A stretch of DNA of 64,000 bases, taken from positions 441,501 to 505,500 of the forward strand of contig NZ_CP050301.1 of NCBI RefSeq assembly GCF_014189505.1, given 5' to 3'. Under the pieces are notes generated by a model. That model did no database searches, was not told where the DNA came from, and saw nothing but the letters and a program-made list of their open reading frames with translations. Every line of letters begins with the position of its first letter. The first letter of the stretch is position 1. This document shows positions 48,177 through 57,594 of this stretch, in pieces. The stretch comes from Phyllobacterium sp. 628 (GTDB lineage: Bacteria; Pseudomonadota; Alphaproteobacteria; Rhizobiales; Rhizobiaceae). Position numbers and translations under genes: made by a program.

Positions 48177-49370
48177 TTAACCCTTGACTGCCTTGACGAT
48201 TTTCTGTGCCGCATCGTCGAGATCATCGGCGGAAACGACGTTGAGGCCGCTTTCATTGATGATCTTCTTGCCGAGCTCGGCATTGGTGCCTTCAAGACGG
48301 ACAACCAGTGGAACCTTCAGGCCCACTTCCTTGACCGCAGCGATCACACCTTCAGCAATCACATCACACTTCATGATGCCGCCGAAAATGTTGATCAGGA
48401 TACCTTCAACCGCAGGATCGGCGGTGATGATCTTGAACGCAGCCGTCACTTTCTCCTTGCTGGCGCCGCCGCCAACATCGAGGAAGTTTGCAGGCTCAGC
48501 ACCATACAGCTTGATAATGTCCATGGTTGCCATGGCAAGACCGGCACCATTGACCATGCAGCCAATATTGCCGTCGAGCGCCACATAGGCGAGATCATAC
48601 TTGGATGCCTCGATTTCCTTGGCATCTTCTTCCGTGGTGTCGCGCAGCTCGACCACATCCGGATGGCGGAACAGGGCATTGCCGTCGAAGGAAACCTTGG
48701 CATCGAGAACGCGCAGACGGCCATCTTTCATGACGATCAGCGGATTGACCTCGAGCAGGCTCATGTCCTTCTCGGTAAAGGCCTTGTACAGGATCGGGAA
48801 CAGCGATTCGCCGTCCTTGCGGGCTTCGCCCGTCAGGCCGTAAGCATCGCTGATCGTTGTGATATCCTCTGCCGTAACGCCCTTGTCCGGATCAATCGCC
48901 ACAGTGATGATCTTTTCCGGTGTGTCATGCGCCACAGCCTCGATATCCATGCCGCCTTCCGTGGAAACCACGAAAGCCGGACGGCCGACCGTACGGTCAA
49001 CGAGGATCGAGAGATAAAGCTCGCGGTCAATGTCCGCGCCATCTTCGATATAAAGGCGATTGACCTGCTTGCCGGCTGGACCGGTCTGCTTGGTGACGAG
49101 TGTGTTGCCCAGCATTTCCTTGGCGTTGGCAACAACTTCCTCGACCGAGCGCGACAGGCGGACACCGCCCTTGGCGTCCGGGCCGAGTTCCTTGAACTTG
49201 CCCTTGCCGCGGCCGCCCGCATGAATCTGGCTCTTCACCACATAAAGCGGACCCGGCAGCGTCTTTGCCCACTCTTCCGCCTGTTCGACGGAATAGACAG
49301 CAACGCCATTGGCAATCGGCGCACCGAAGGAGTGCAGCAGACGCTTGGCCTGATATTCGTGAATATTCAT
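48177..49370 (-). CDS. sucC: Succinate-CoA ligase [ADP-forming] subunit beta
   Basis: 397 aa. ATP-grasp subunit: [12 protein letters not shown] start, [17 protein letters not shown] (nucleotide binding), [23 protein letters not shown] with metal ligands, [15 protein letters not shown] and [15 protein letters not shown]. Follows mdh by 67 bp. Confidence 0.98.
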   Translation of the reverse strand: MNIHEYQAKRLLHSFGAPIANGVAVYSVEQAEEWAKTLPGPLYVVKSQIHAGGRGKGKFKELGPDAKGGVRLSRSVEEVVANAKEMLGNTLVTKQTGPAGKQVNRLYIEDGADIDRELYLSILVDRTVGRPAFVVSTEGGMDIEAVAHDTPEKIITVAIDPDKGVTAEDITTISDAYGLTGEARKDGESLFPILYKAFTEKDMSLLEVNPLIVMKDGRLRVLDAKVSFDGNALFRHPDVVELRDTTEEDAKEIEASKYDLAYVALDGNIGCMVNGAGLAMATMDIIKLYGAEPANFLDVGGGASKEKVTAAFKIITADPAVEGILINIFGGIMKCDVIAEGVIAAVKEVGLKVPLVVRLEGTNAELGKKIINESGLNVVSADDLDDAAQKIVKAVKG

Positions 49371-49437
49371 CAGTTAACTTCCTCTACGAAAAATCCGGAC
49401 GCGAACGCTGGATCGTTTCAGAACGTTTCGAGCCGTC

Positions 49438-50778
<1,341 letters not shown>

Positions 50779-51162
50779 TCAGCCCGGTATCCGCCATGGC
50801 GGGTTGATGCGATTCTTTCCGGCAAAGTAGAGAACAATTCTGTTGCCAGCCGGATCAGACAGTTCCGCTTCCCGCCAAAGCCACCTTTTATCCTCCGGTT
50901 CCGACGCGAAATTAACACCGGCAATCTTCAGCTGGCTCACCCTCTCGTCGAGATCATCCACCTCGAAATAAACCGTCGTTCCACCGCCACCGGCCTCTCC
51001 ATGGGCGACCGAAAAGGTACCACCGCTATCGGGGCAAAGAAACCTGACATAGCGTGGGCGGCTGTCAACAATCGGCACGAGACCAAGCTTGCCGTAGAAA
51101 ACCCACGCAGCATCCAGATCCGGCGCAGTGATTTCTACATGGTTCATTCGCATCGTGATCAT
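50779..51162 (-). CDS. VOC family protein (glyoxalase-like)
   Basis: 127 aa, vicinal oxygen chelate fold: MNHVEITAPDLDAAWVFYGKLGLVPIVD, TTVYFEVDDLDERVSQLKIAGVNF and AELSDPAGNRIVLYFAG. Metal-ligand-like residues are H8 of the start region and E in DDLDERV, but no function can be given. Starts at 51162, 51153 or 51147 are all possible. Lies 46 bp after the end of zapE. Confidence 0.87.
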   Translation of the reverse strand: MITMRMNHVEITAPDLDAAWVFYGKLGLVPIVDSRPRYVRFLCPDSGGTFSVAHGEAGGGGTTVYFEVDDLDERVSQLKIAGVNFASEPEDKRWLWREAELSDPAGNRIVLYFAGKNRINPPWRIPG

Positions 51163-51208
51163 CCAATCTCAACCGATGGGAGGAAAACAGCCACAGTGCG
51201 GCAGACGA

Positions 51209-52381
51209 TTAAGCCGTGGCCTCTTTGGCGCCGCCCGCGGTTTCCGCCAGATAATCTTCGCTTTGCATTTCAAACAACCGCGATGCGGTTCGGTCGAACT
51301 CGAATGCCTCTGTACCGAGCTTGGCCTCATAAAGCTTGTCCGGTGAAGCTGCCGCTGAAATCACCACATGCACATGGTGATCGTAGAAAATATCAATGAG
51401 GATAATGAAGCGTTTGGCTTCATTGCGCCTGCCATAATCAAGGATCGGCACATCATCGATGAAGATCGTCTGGTAGCGCGAGATAATGGCGGCATAGTCC
51501 AGCGCGCCCAAGGGTTTGGAGCACAAATCGGCAAATGTGAACCGCGCCGCATGCCGCGCGGACTGCGGAACAACGACATTGCGGCCCTTCACCTTGAAAC
51601 TGTCCGCGACCACCGCCGCACCATCGGTTGCGGCGTGCCAAGCGTCATCCATACGCTGCGTTGTCTCTTCACCCAGCGGCGACAAATAGACCGGCAGACG
51701 GTTGAGCTTTTCGAGCCGGTAGTCGGTGCGCGCGTCAAGATTGACGACATCGACATGGACTTTCAGCAGATCGATGAACGGCAGGAACAGCTGGCGGTTG
51801 AGCCCATCACGATAGAGATTGTCCGGTTCCACATTCGATGTTGCCACCAGAACGACACCACGCTCGAACAATGCCCGGAACAGCCGCGACAGGATCATCG
51901 CATCAGCTATATCGGTCACTGAGAATTCGTCGAAACACAACACCCAAGCCTGTTCTGCCAGGGCATCGGCCACCGGAGGAATGGGATCATCCTGCTTGGT
52001 TTCGCCGTTCTTGTGCGCCTTGCGATGAGCGTTGATGCGTTCGTGCACATCGGCCATGAAATCAAGAAAATGCGCGCGGCGCTTGCGTTTGGCCGGAACA
52101 AGCTGATGAAACATATCCATCAACATGGTCTTGCCGCGCCCGACCTCGCCATGGATATAGAGACCCTTGATCACCTCATGCTGTGGCGCGCGGCGGCTGA
52201 ACAGCCAGCCCAGCGCACTGGATTTGGTGGCAAGCCGCTTTGTGGAAAGTTCACGGATCAACCGGTCAAACCGGTCAGCAAGGCGCTGTTGTGCGGGGTC
52301 CGCGTCAATATCCCCCGCTTGCACGAGCGAATCATAACGCTCGCGCACGGAGGGAAACACTTTCAGATTATCGTGCGACAT
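51209..52381 (-). CDS. zapE: Cell division ATPase ZapE (AFG1 family)
   Basis: 390 aa AAA-like ATPase. Walker A GLYIHGEVGRGKTMLMDMFH, Walker B WVLCFDEFSVTDIADAMIL, sensor region LVATSNVEPDNLYRDGLNR. In E. coli ZapE associates with the divisome and the mitochondrial homologue is AFG1/LACE1. ATG 52381 (MSHDNLKVFPSVRERYD); an upstream extension to 52429 lacks support. Neighbour omp19 lies 65 bp upstream on the same strand. Confidence 0.94.
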   Translation of the reverse strand: MSHDNLKVFPSVRERYDSLVQAGDIDADPAQQRLADRFDRLIRELSTKRLATKSSALGWLFSRRAPQHEVIKGLYIHGEVGRGKTMLMDMFHQLVPAKRKRRAHFLDFMADVHERINAHRKAHKNGETKQDDPIPPVADALAEQAWVLCFDEFSVTDIADAMILSRLFRALFERGVVLVATSNVEPDNLYRDGLNRQLFLPFIDLLKVHVDVVNLDARTDYRLEKLNRLPVYLSPLGEETTQRMDDAWHAATDGAAVVADSFKVKGRNVVVPQSARHAARFTFADLCSKPLGALDYAAIISRYQTIFIDDVPILDYGRRNEAKRFIILIDIFYDHHVHVVISAAASPDKLYEAKLGTEAFEFDRTASRLFEMQSEDYLAETAGGAKEATA

Positions 52382-52446
52382 GCGAACGGCAGTCTCCGGA
52401 TGTGTGCGGCAGACGGGCTGTCGCCGCACACTCCCAATGTTTTGGC

Positions 52447-52995
52447 TTAGCGCGACAGGCTGACGTTCTGTCCGCCAGATGTCTGGCCGTCGAAGCGCGA
52501 GGACCCGGAGGAATAGAGCCGCGCAACTGTACCGCCCGCTGCATCATAGAGGGTCAGCTGTTTGCCGCTGACTGCCCACGACGACAGGTTGGCAAGTTCA
52601 CCCGGGCAACGCAGCGGACCGGCACGATAGCCCTGACCGAATTTCGTTTGCGGTGTCGCGATCTTGCAGCTCTGGCCGCCGAGAGACGCATTCCACACGC
52701 CGGCAACACTGCTGGCAGTAACATCGGGCGCATTTGCTGGCGGCAGCGAGGCCACCTGCGTGCCCTGTGCGCCCGGCGCAGCGCCATTGCCGGTCGTTGG
52801 TGCAGTCGGAAACTGACTGGCACCACCGGGCGGCGGCAGCTGGCTCTGCGTCACAGATCCGGATGGCGCGGACTGCAATGGAGCCGGCCGGGGTGTGACA
52901 CGGTCCATGTCATTGTCAAAGCGCGTGCTCTGGCAACCGGCCAGAACCATGCCAACAGCGGCAACGGCCAGCAAATTGACGTTCAAAGTCCCCAT
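52447..52995 (-). CDS. omp19: Omp19-type lipoprotein with protease-inhibitor (Inh/AprI) domain
   Basis: 182 aa, close to Brucella Omp19, a surface lipoprotein with protease-inhibitor activity. Signal peptide II with lipobox LAGC (AVGMVLAGCQS; Cys about residue 21). Then a Pro/Ala/Gly-rich linker (about 40-90) and the barrel domain: VAGVWNASLGGQSCKIATPQ and KFGQGYRAGPLRCPGELANL with two cysteines forming a disulfide. ATG 52995 has GGAGAG about 8 nt upstream; ATG 53010 is in frame but lies over that site. Confidence 0.93.
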   Translation of the reverse strand: MGTLNVNLLAVAAVGMVLAGCQSTRFDNDMDRVTPRPAPLQSAPSGSVTQSQLPPPGGASQFPTAPTTGNGAAPGAQGTQVASLPPANAPDVTASSVAGVWNASLGGQSCKIATPQTKFGQGYRAGPLRCPGELANLSSWAVSGKQLTLYDAAGGTVARLYSSGSSRFDGQTSGGQNVSLSR

Positions 52996-53320
52996 AGTCT
53001 TACTCTCCATCTACGCATCAAACAGAAAAAATGCGATTCGACTTGGCATTGGTAACCACGATACAAAGGATATCGCAGCCAAATTTCAACCCGCCGGGCG
53101 GCAAAACCGGCCTGTTTCCGGCCGTTCCGCAGGGCAGAAGCATCAAAAACTCCCTGAACTGGCAATATCGCCACACTATCCAGAGTCATCCCGATTGGCT
53201 GGAAGCCATAAACTTGTTCAAGTCAACCATTTTAAGGTGAATAAAGTCTTATGATGGCAATAACGCAAATGTGTGAAACTTCCCATTGAAGTTCGCCGAG
53301 CGGATGGGTATTTCTTGAGT
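52996..53320. other. 325-bp divergent intergenic region
   Basis: Lies between omp19 (minus) and the siderophore-interacting protein gene (plus). A short hairpin CGGCC / GGCCG is visible near 53112-53128; no known iron or stress box was recognised. Confidence 0.45.
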
Positions 53321-54127
53321 ATGACACTCATAAATAAAACACCCCAGCGAATCCGCCATGAAATCCGCATGCGCCTCCTCGATGTGCAGGAAGTCAAACA
53401 CCTGACGCCCCTGATGGTGCGCATCACTTTGTCCGGCGATGAGCTGGAAGGGTTTGTCAGCCCCGGCTATGGCGATCATATCAAGATTTTCTTCCCGCCG
53501 GCAGGAAGCGGTCCGATTGTTCCGGTGGTCGGTCCTCAGGGCGCTATTTTCCCCGAAGGCCAGCCCCGCCCCGAAATGCGCGATTACACGCCGCGTTCCT
53601 ATCACCCCGCGACAAAGACGCTCGATATCGATTTTGTGCTGCACGGTGATGGACCTGCCTCGTCGTGGGCAGCTCAGGCAAAACCCGGCCAGCAGATTGT
53701 CATTGGCGGCCCGCGTGGCTCCATGGTCATTCCCGATGCCTATGACTGGTATTTCCTTGCCGGCGACGAAACAGCCCTTCCCGCCATTGGCCGCCGTCTC
53801 GAAGAATTGCCTGCAACTGCCCGTGTGGTCGCGGTGATCGAAGTTGCTGACAAGTCCGAGGAACAGAATCTTGCGACCAGCGCCAAGGCCGAGATCATCT
53901 GGGTTCATCGCAACGGCGCGCAAGCCGGCAACAATGACCTTCTACTGCGCACGGTCAAAAGCCTCGCTCTCCCGGAGGGTGATTGCTATGCGTTCGTAGC
54001 CTGCGAAAGCAGCATTTCGAAATCCGTGCGTAATCATCTCGTTGAAGAACGCGGTTTCAATGGCGAATGGGTCAAGGCCGCAGGCTATTGGCTGCGCGGC
54101 ATCGCCGATGCACACGAGCCACACTGA
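53321..54127 (+). CDS. Siderophore-interacting protein (FAD-dependent ferric reductase family)
   Basis: 268 aa from ATG 53321. FAD/NAD(P)H-dependent reductase that releases iron from ferric siderophores in the cytoplasm (SIP/ViuB family). FAD-binding RDYTPRSY (87-94), phosphate-binding GPRGS-containing IVIGGPRGSMVIPDA and the C-terminal GEWVKAAGYWLRGIADAHE. A GTG at 53273 in the same frame would add 16 residues, which do not resemble the family start. No siderophore uptake genes are adjacent. Confidence 0.88.
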   Translation: MTLINKTPQRIRHEIRMRLLDVQEVKHLTPLMVRITLSGDELEGFVSPGYGDHIKIFFPPAGSGPIVPVVGPQGAIFPEGQPRPEMRDYTPRSYHPATKTLDIDFVLHGDGPASSWAAQAKPGQQIVIGGPRGSMVIPDAYDWYFLAGDETALPAIGRRLEELPATARVVAVIEVADKSEEQNLATSAKAEIIWVHRNGAQAGNNDLLLRTVKSLALPEGDCYAFVACESSISKSVRNHLVEERGFNGEWVKAAGYWLRGIADAHEPH

Positions 54128-54252
54128 TAATTCCTACAATTGCCGGGTTAATTCAGCTGGGATAGAGCAAGTTTATTTATGCGGAGCCAATCCTGTTTCC
54201 GCACGAAAAAATTTATTCTAGGGTCGCCGCCTTCCACATGAAGGAGCAGACC

Positions 54253-55263
54253 ATGTCCTACAACACCCGTATCGTTCTGGCCTCACGTCCGCAGGGTCGT
54301 GTGAAACCGGAAAACTTCCGTATTGAGGAACAGCCCATCCCTGTGCCGGGAAATGGGGAACTGCTGCTGAAAATCCTGTTCCTGTCGCTTGATCCCTATA
54401 TGCGCGGCCGCATGGACGATGCGAAATCCTACGCCGCTCCCGTCGCCATTGACGGTGTCATGGAAGGCGGCACGGTGGCCGAAGTTGTGACCAGCAATCA
54501 CCCGGATTACACCGCCGGCGATATCGTTCTCTCCCATTCCGGCTGGCAGAGCTATGCCATCTCGAACGGCATTGGCCTGCGCAAACTCGACCCCAAAGCT
54601 GCGCCGCTTTCCACCGCTGTTGGTATTCTCGGCATGCCGGGTTTCACCGCCTATACCGGCCTTTTGACCATCGGCCAGCCGAAACCCGGTGAAACCGTCG
54701 TCGTCGCTGCGGCCAGCGGTCCTGTCGGTGCAACCGTTGGCCAGATCGCGCGAATCAAGGGTGCCCGCGCCGTGGGGATCGCTGGTGGACCGGATAAATG
54801 CGCTTTCATCAAAAATGAGCTCGGCTTTGACGCTGCCATCGATCACCGCGCACCGGACTTTGCCGACCAGCTCAAAGACGCCTGCCCCAACGGCATCGAT
54901 GTCTATTTCGAAAATGTCGGCGGTGCAGTCTGGGATGCGGTGTTTCCACTGCTCAATCCCTTTGCCCGTGTGCCGGTTTGTGGACTGATCGCCCAGTATA
55001 ACGGACTTGATTTTTCGGGGAAGGACAGACTGGCCACCACAATGCGCGCAATTCTGACCAAGAGCCTGACCATACGCGGCTTCATCCAGCGCGAATTTAT
55101 CGATCAGCGCCCGGCCTTCGCCGAAGCAATGAGCGGCTGGCTGCGCAGTGGCGAGGTGAAATACCGCGAAGATATTGTCGATGGTCTTGCCAATGCGCCT
55201 GAAGCGTTCATGGGTCTGCTCGAGGGGCGCAATTTCGGCAAGCTGGTGATCAAGGTGGCCTGA
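54253..55263 (+). CDS. NADP-dependent oxidoreductase of the MDR superfamily (CurA/leukotriene B4 dehydrogenase-like)
   Basis: 336 aa. Zinc-independent double-bond reductase: SLDPYMRGRMDD, GFTAYTGLLTIGQPKPGETVVVAAASGPVGATVGQIARIKG (NADPH motif), GGPDKCAFIKNELGFDAAIDHR and DVYFENVGGAVWDAVFPLL. E. coli CurA is a close family member. ATG 54253 is preceded by AAGGAG (54241-54246); ATG 54238 would lie ahead of that site. Confidence 0.92.
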   Translation: MSYNTRIVLASRPQGRVKPENFRIEEQPIPVPGNGELLLKILFLSLDPYMRGRMDDAKSYAAPVAIDGVMEGGTVAEVVTSNHPDYTAGDIVLSHSGWQSYAISNGIGLRKLDPKAAPLSTAVGILGMPGFTAYTGLLTIGQPKPGETVVVAAASGPVGATVGQIARIKGARAVGIAGGPDKCAFIKNELGFDAAIDHRAPDFADQLKDACPNGIDVYFENVGGAVWDAVFPLLNPFARVPVCGLIAQYNGLDFSGKDRLATTMRAILTKSLTIRGFIQREFIDQRPAFAEAMSGWLRSGEVKYREDIVDGLANAPEAFMGLLEGRNFGKLVIKVA

Positions 55264-55394
55264 TTGGCGGCCAGCGCGCGCCAATGACGCAGCTTTGACT
55301 GGCCTTTGCAGCGCCTGGCACTGGCAATTCTTCACCTTTTCCGCCATATAAGCCCTCTATTGACATAAAAACGGCAATACAGGCTGACGGAAGC

Positions 55395-56288
55395 ATGGCA
55401 GAGCGCGCGCAATTTGCAAAGATGAACGGGCTTGGCAACGAAATCATCGTTGCCGACATGCGTGGCCGTGGGGATCATATTGTTCCCGCTGCTGCCATTG
55501 CGCTGGATCACGACCCCGCCACCAAATTCGACCAGATCATGGCCATCCATGCGCCGCGCCGCCCTGATACCGAGGCGTTTATCGAGATCATCAATTCCGA
55601 TGGCACGCAGGCCCAGACCTGCGGCAATGGCATGCGCTGCGTGGTGCAGGCACTGGCCGCGGAAACCGGCAAGCGTGAATTCACCTTTGAAACCATCGCC
55701 GGAATTCTCACTGCCCACGAGCATCCCGACGGCTTGATCTCCGTCGATATGGGCAAGCCGCGCTTTGACTGGCAGGATATTCCGCTTGCCGAAGCTTTCC
55801 ATGACACACGCCAGATCGAATTGCAGATCGGGCCCATCGATGCGCCGGTGCTGCATTCGCCATCCGTCGTCAGCATGGGAAATCCACATGCGATCTTCTG
55901 GGTCGATCAAGATGTCTGGACCTATGATCTCGAACGGTTTGGTCCGCTGCTGGAAAACCATCCGATTTTCCCCGAACGCGCCAATATCTCCATTGCCCAT
56001 GTAACCAGCCGCAACGCGATCACCCTGCGCACGTGGGAACGCGGCGCTGGCCTGACCCGCGCTTGCGGCTCGGCTGCCTGTGCGTCGGCCGTTTCCGCTG
56101 CCCGTACGGGCCGCACCGAACGTGCCGTCACTGTAACCGTTCCCGGTGGTCCGCTGGTCATCGAATGGCTCGAGAACGACCATGTCCTGATGACCGGCCC
56201 GGCTGAATGGGAATTTTCCGGCTCGTTTGATCCCGCGACCGGTGCTTGGCAGCGCGACGAGACGGCACCTTCGCAGGGAGTTGCCTGA
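55395..56288 (+). CDS. dapF: Diaminopimelate epimerase
   Basis: 297 aa. Converts LL- to meso-diaminopimelate for lysine and peptidoglycan. Two catalytic cysteines: C76 in QTCGNGMRC and C224 in [10 protein letters not shown]. Typical [15 protein letters not shown] start, [11 protein letters not shown] and [13 protein letters not shown] 55395; the stop shares a base with mtaB (TGATG). Confidence 0.98.
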   Translation: MAERAQFAKMNGLGNEIIVADMRGRGDHIVPAAAIALDHDPATKFDQIMAIHAPRRPDTEAFIEIINSDGTQAQTCGNGMRCVVQALAAETGKREFTFETIAGILTAHEHPDGLISVDMGKPRFDWQDIPLAEAFHDTRQIELQIGPIDAPVLHSPSVVSMGNPHAIFWVDQDVWTYDLERFGPLLENHPIFPERANISIAHVTSRNAITLRTWERGAGLTRACGSAACASAVSAARTGRTERAVTVTVPGGPLVIEWLENDHVLMTGPAEWEFSGSFDPATGAWQRDETAPSQGVA

Positions 56289-57571
56289 TGGCGGTTGATG
56301 TCGTCACCTTTGGCTGCCGCCTCAACACCTACGAATCCGAGGTGATGAAGCGCGAGGCCGACGCTGCTGGACTCGGTACTTTGGAAAATGGCGCGATCAT
56401 CTTCAACACCTGTGCTGTCACCAGCGAGGCCGTACGGCAGGCACGGCAGGCGATCCGCAAGGCGCGCCGCGACAATCCGCAGGCGCGCATTATCGTAACC
56501 GGCTGCGCCGCTCAAACCGGGGCCGATGAATTTGCCGCGATGGACGAGGTCGATCTTGTTCTCGGCAACGAGGAAAAGCTGAAATCCAACTCTTACCGCA
56601 TGCTGCCGGATTTCGGCGTCAACCAGTTCGAGAAGGTGCGCGTCAACGACATTATGGAAGTGCGCGAAACCGCCTCCCATATGGTCGATGCCATCGAGGG
56701 ACGGGCCCGCGCCTTTGTGCAGGTGCAAAATGGCTGTGACCATCGCTGCACCTTCTGCATTATCCCTTACGGCCGCGGCAATTCCCGCTCCGTGCCGATG
56801 GGCGGCGTGGTCGATCAGGTCAAGCGACTGGTCGGCAATGGCTATAACGAAGTCGTTCTGACCGGCGTTGACATGACCAGCTATGGTCCTGATCTGCCGG
56901 GCGCCCTTCGTCTTGGCAAACTGGTAAAGACCGTGCTCGGCCAGGTGCCGGATCTGAAACGCCTGCGCCTGTCATCCATCGATTCCATCGAAGCCGATGA
57001 CGATTTGATGGAGGCGCTTGCCACTGAGAACCGCCTGATGCCGCATCTGCATCTCTCATTGCAGTCCGGCGACAACATGATCTTGAAGCGTATGAAGCGC
57101 CGCCATTTGCGCGAAAACTCCATCGAATTCTGTGAAAATGTTCGCAATATCCGGCCCGATATTGTGTTCGGCGCCGATATCATTGCCGGTTTCCCCACCG
57201 AGACCGATGAGATGTTCGAAAACTCCCTCCGCATTGTCGAAGAATGTGGATTGACCCATCTGCACGTCTTTCCCTTCAGCCCGCGTGAAGGCACACCCGC
57301 CGCGCGCATGCCGCAGGTGAATCGCCAGATCGTCAAGGCCCGCGCCGCCCGGCTGCGCGCGGCGGGTGATGCGGCGTATCGCGTTCATCTGGACCGTCTT
57401 GTTGGCACGACTCAGAAAATTCTGGTCGAACGCGAAGGTCTTGGCCGCTCGGAAGGTTTTACTCTCGTTGGCATCGATGGCGGTGTGCCTGGCGAAATCA
57501 TTGAACGGCCGATCAGCGGACATGACGGCGACAAGCTGCTGGCCGCTCACCGCGACCGGCGCGCAGCGTAA
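56288..57571 (+). CDS. mtaB: tRNA t6A37 methylthiotransferase MtaB
   Basis: 427 aa. Radical SAM enzyme that makes ms2t6A37 in tRNA. N-terminal UPF0004 domain with cysteines in FGCRLNTYESE, NTCAVT and TGCAAQ for the second cluster; radical SAM CxxxCxxC in NGCDHRCTFCIIPYGRG; then LHLSLQSGDN and FPTETDEMF; C-terminal TRAM-like VGTTQKILVERE. The start at 56288 overlaps the dapF stop. tsaD, which makes the substrate modification, lies elsewhere in the window. Confidence 0.95.
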   Translation: MAVDVVTFGCRLNTYESEVMKREADAAGLGTLENGAIIFNTCAVTSEAVRQARQAIRKARRDNPQARIIVTGCAAQTGADEFAAMDEVDLVLGNEEKLKSNSYRMLPDFGVNQFEKVRVNDIMEVRETASHMVDAIEGRARAFVQVQNGCDHRCTFCIIPYGRGNSRSVPMGGVVDQVKRLVGNGYNEVVLTGVDMTSYGPDLPGALRLGKLVKTVLGQVPDLKRLRLSSIDSIEADDDLMEALATENRLMPHLHLSLQSGDNMILKRMKRRHLRENSIEFCENVRNIRPDIVFGADIIAGFPTETDEMFENSLRIVEECGLTHLHVFPFSPREGTPAARMPQVNRQIVKARAARLRAAGDAAYRVHLDRLVGTTQKILVEREGLGRSEGFTLVGIDGGVPGEIIERPISGHDGDKLLAAHRDRRAA

Positions 57572-57594
57572 ACAGAACAAGCAAAGCAGCATTC

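Noticed and set aside
54283..55347. 354-codon minus-strand open frame
   Set aside because: Antisense to the MDR reductase with its NADPH motif.
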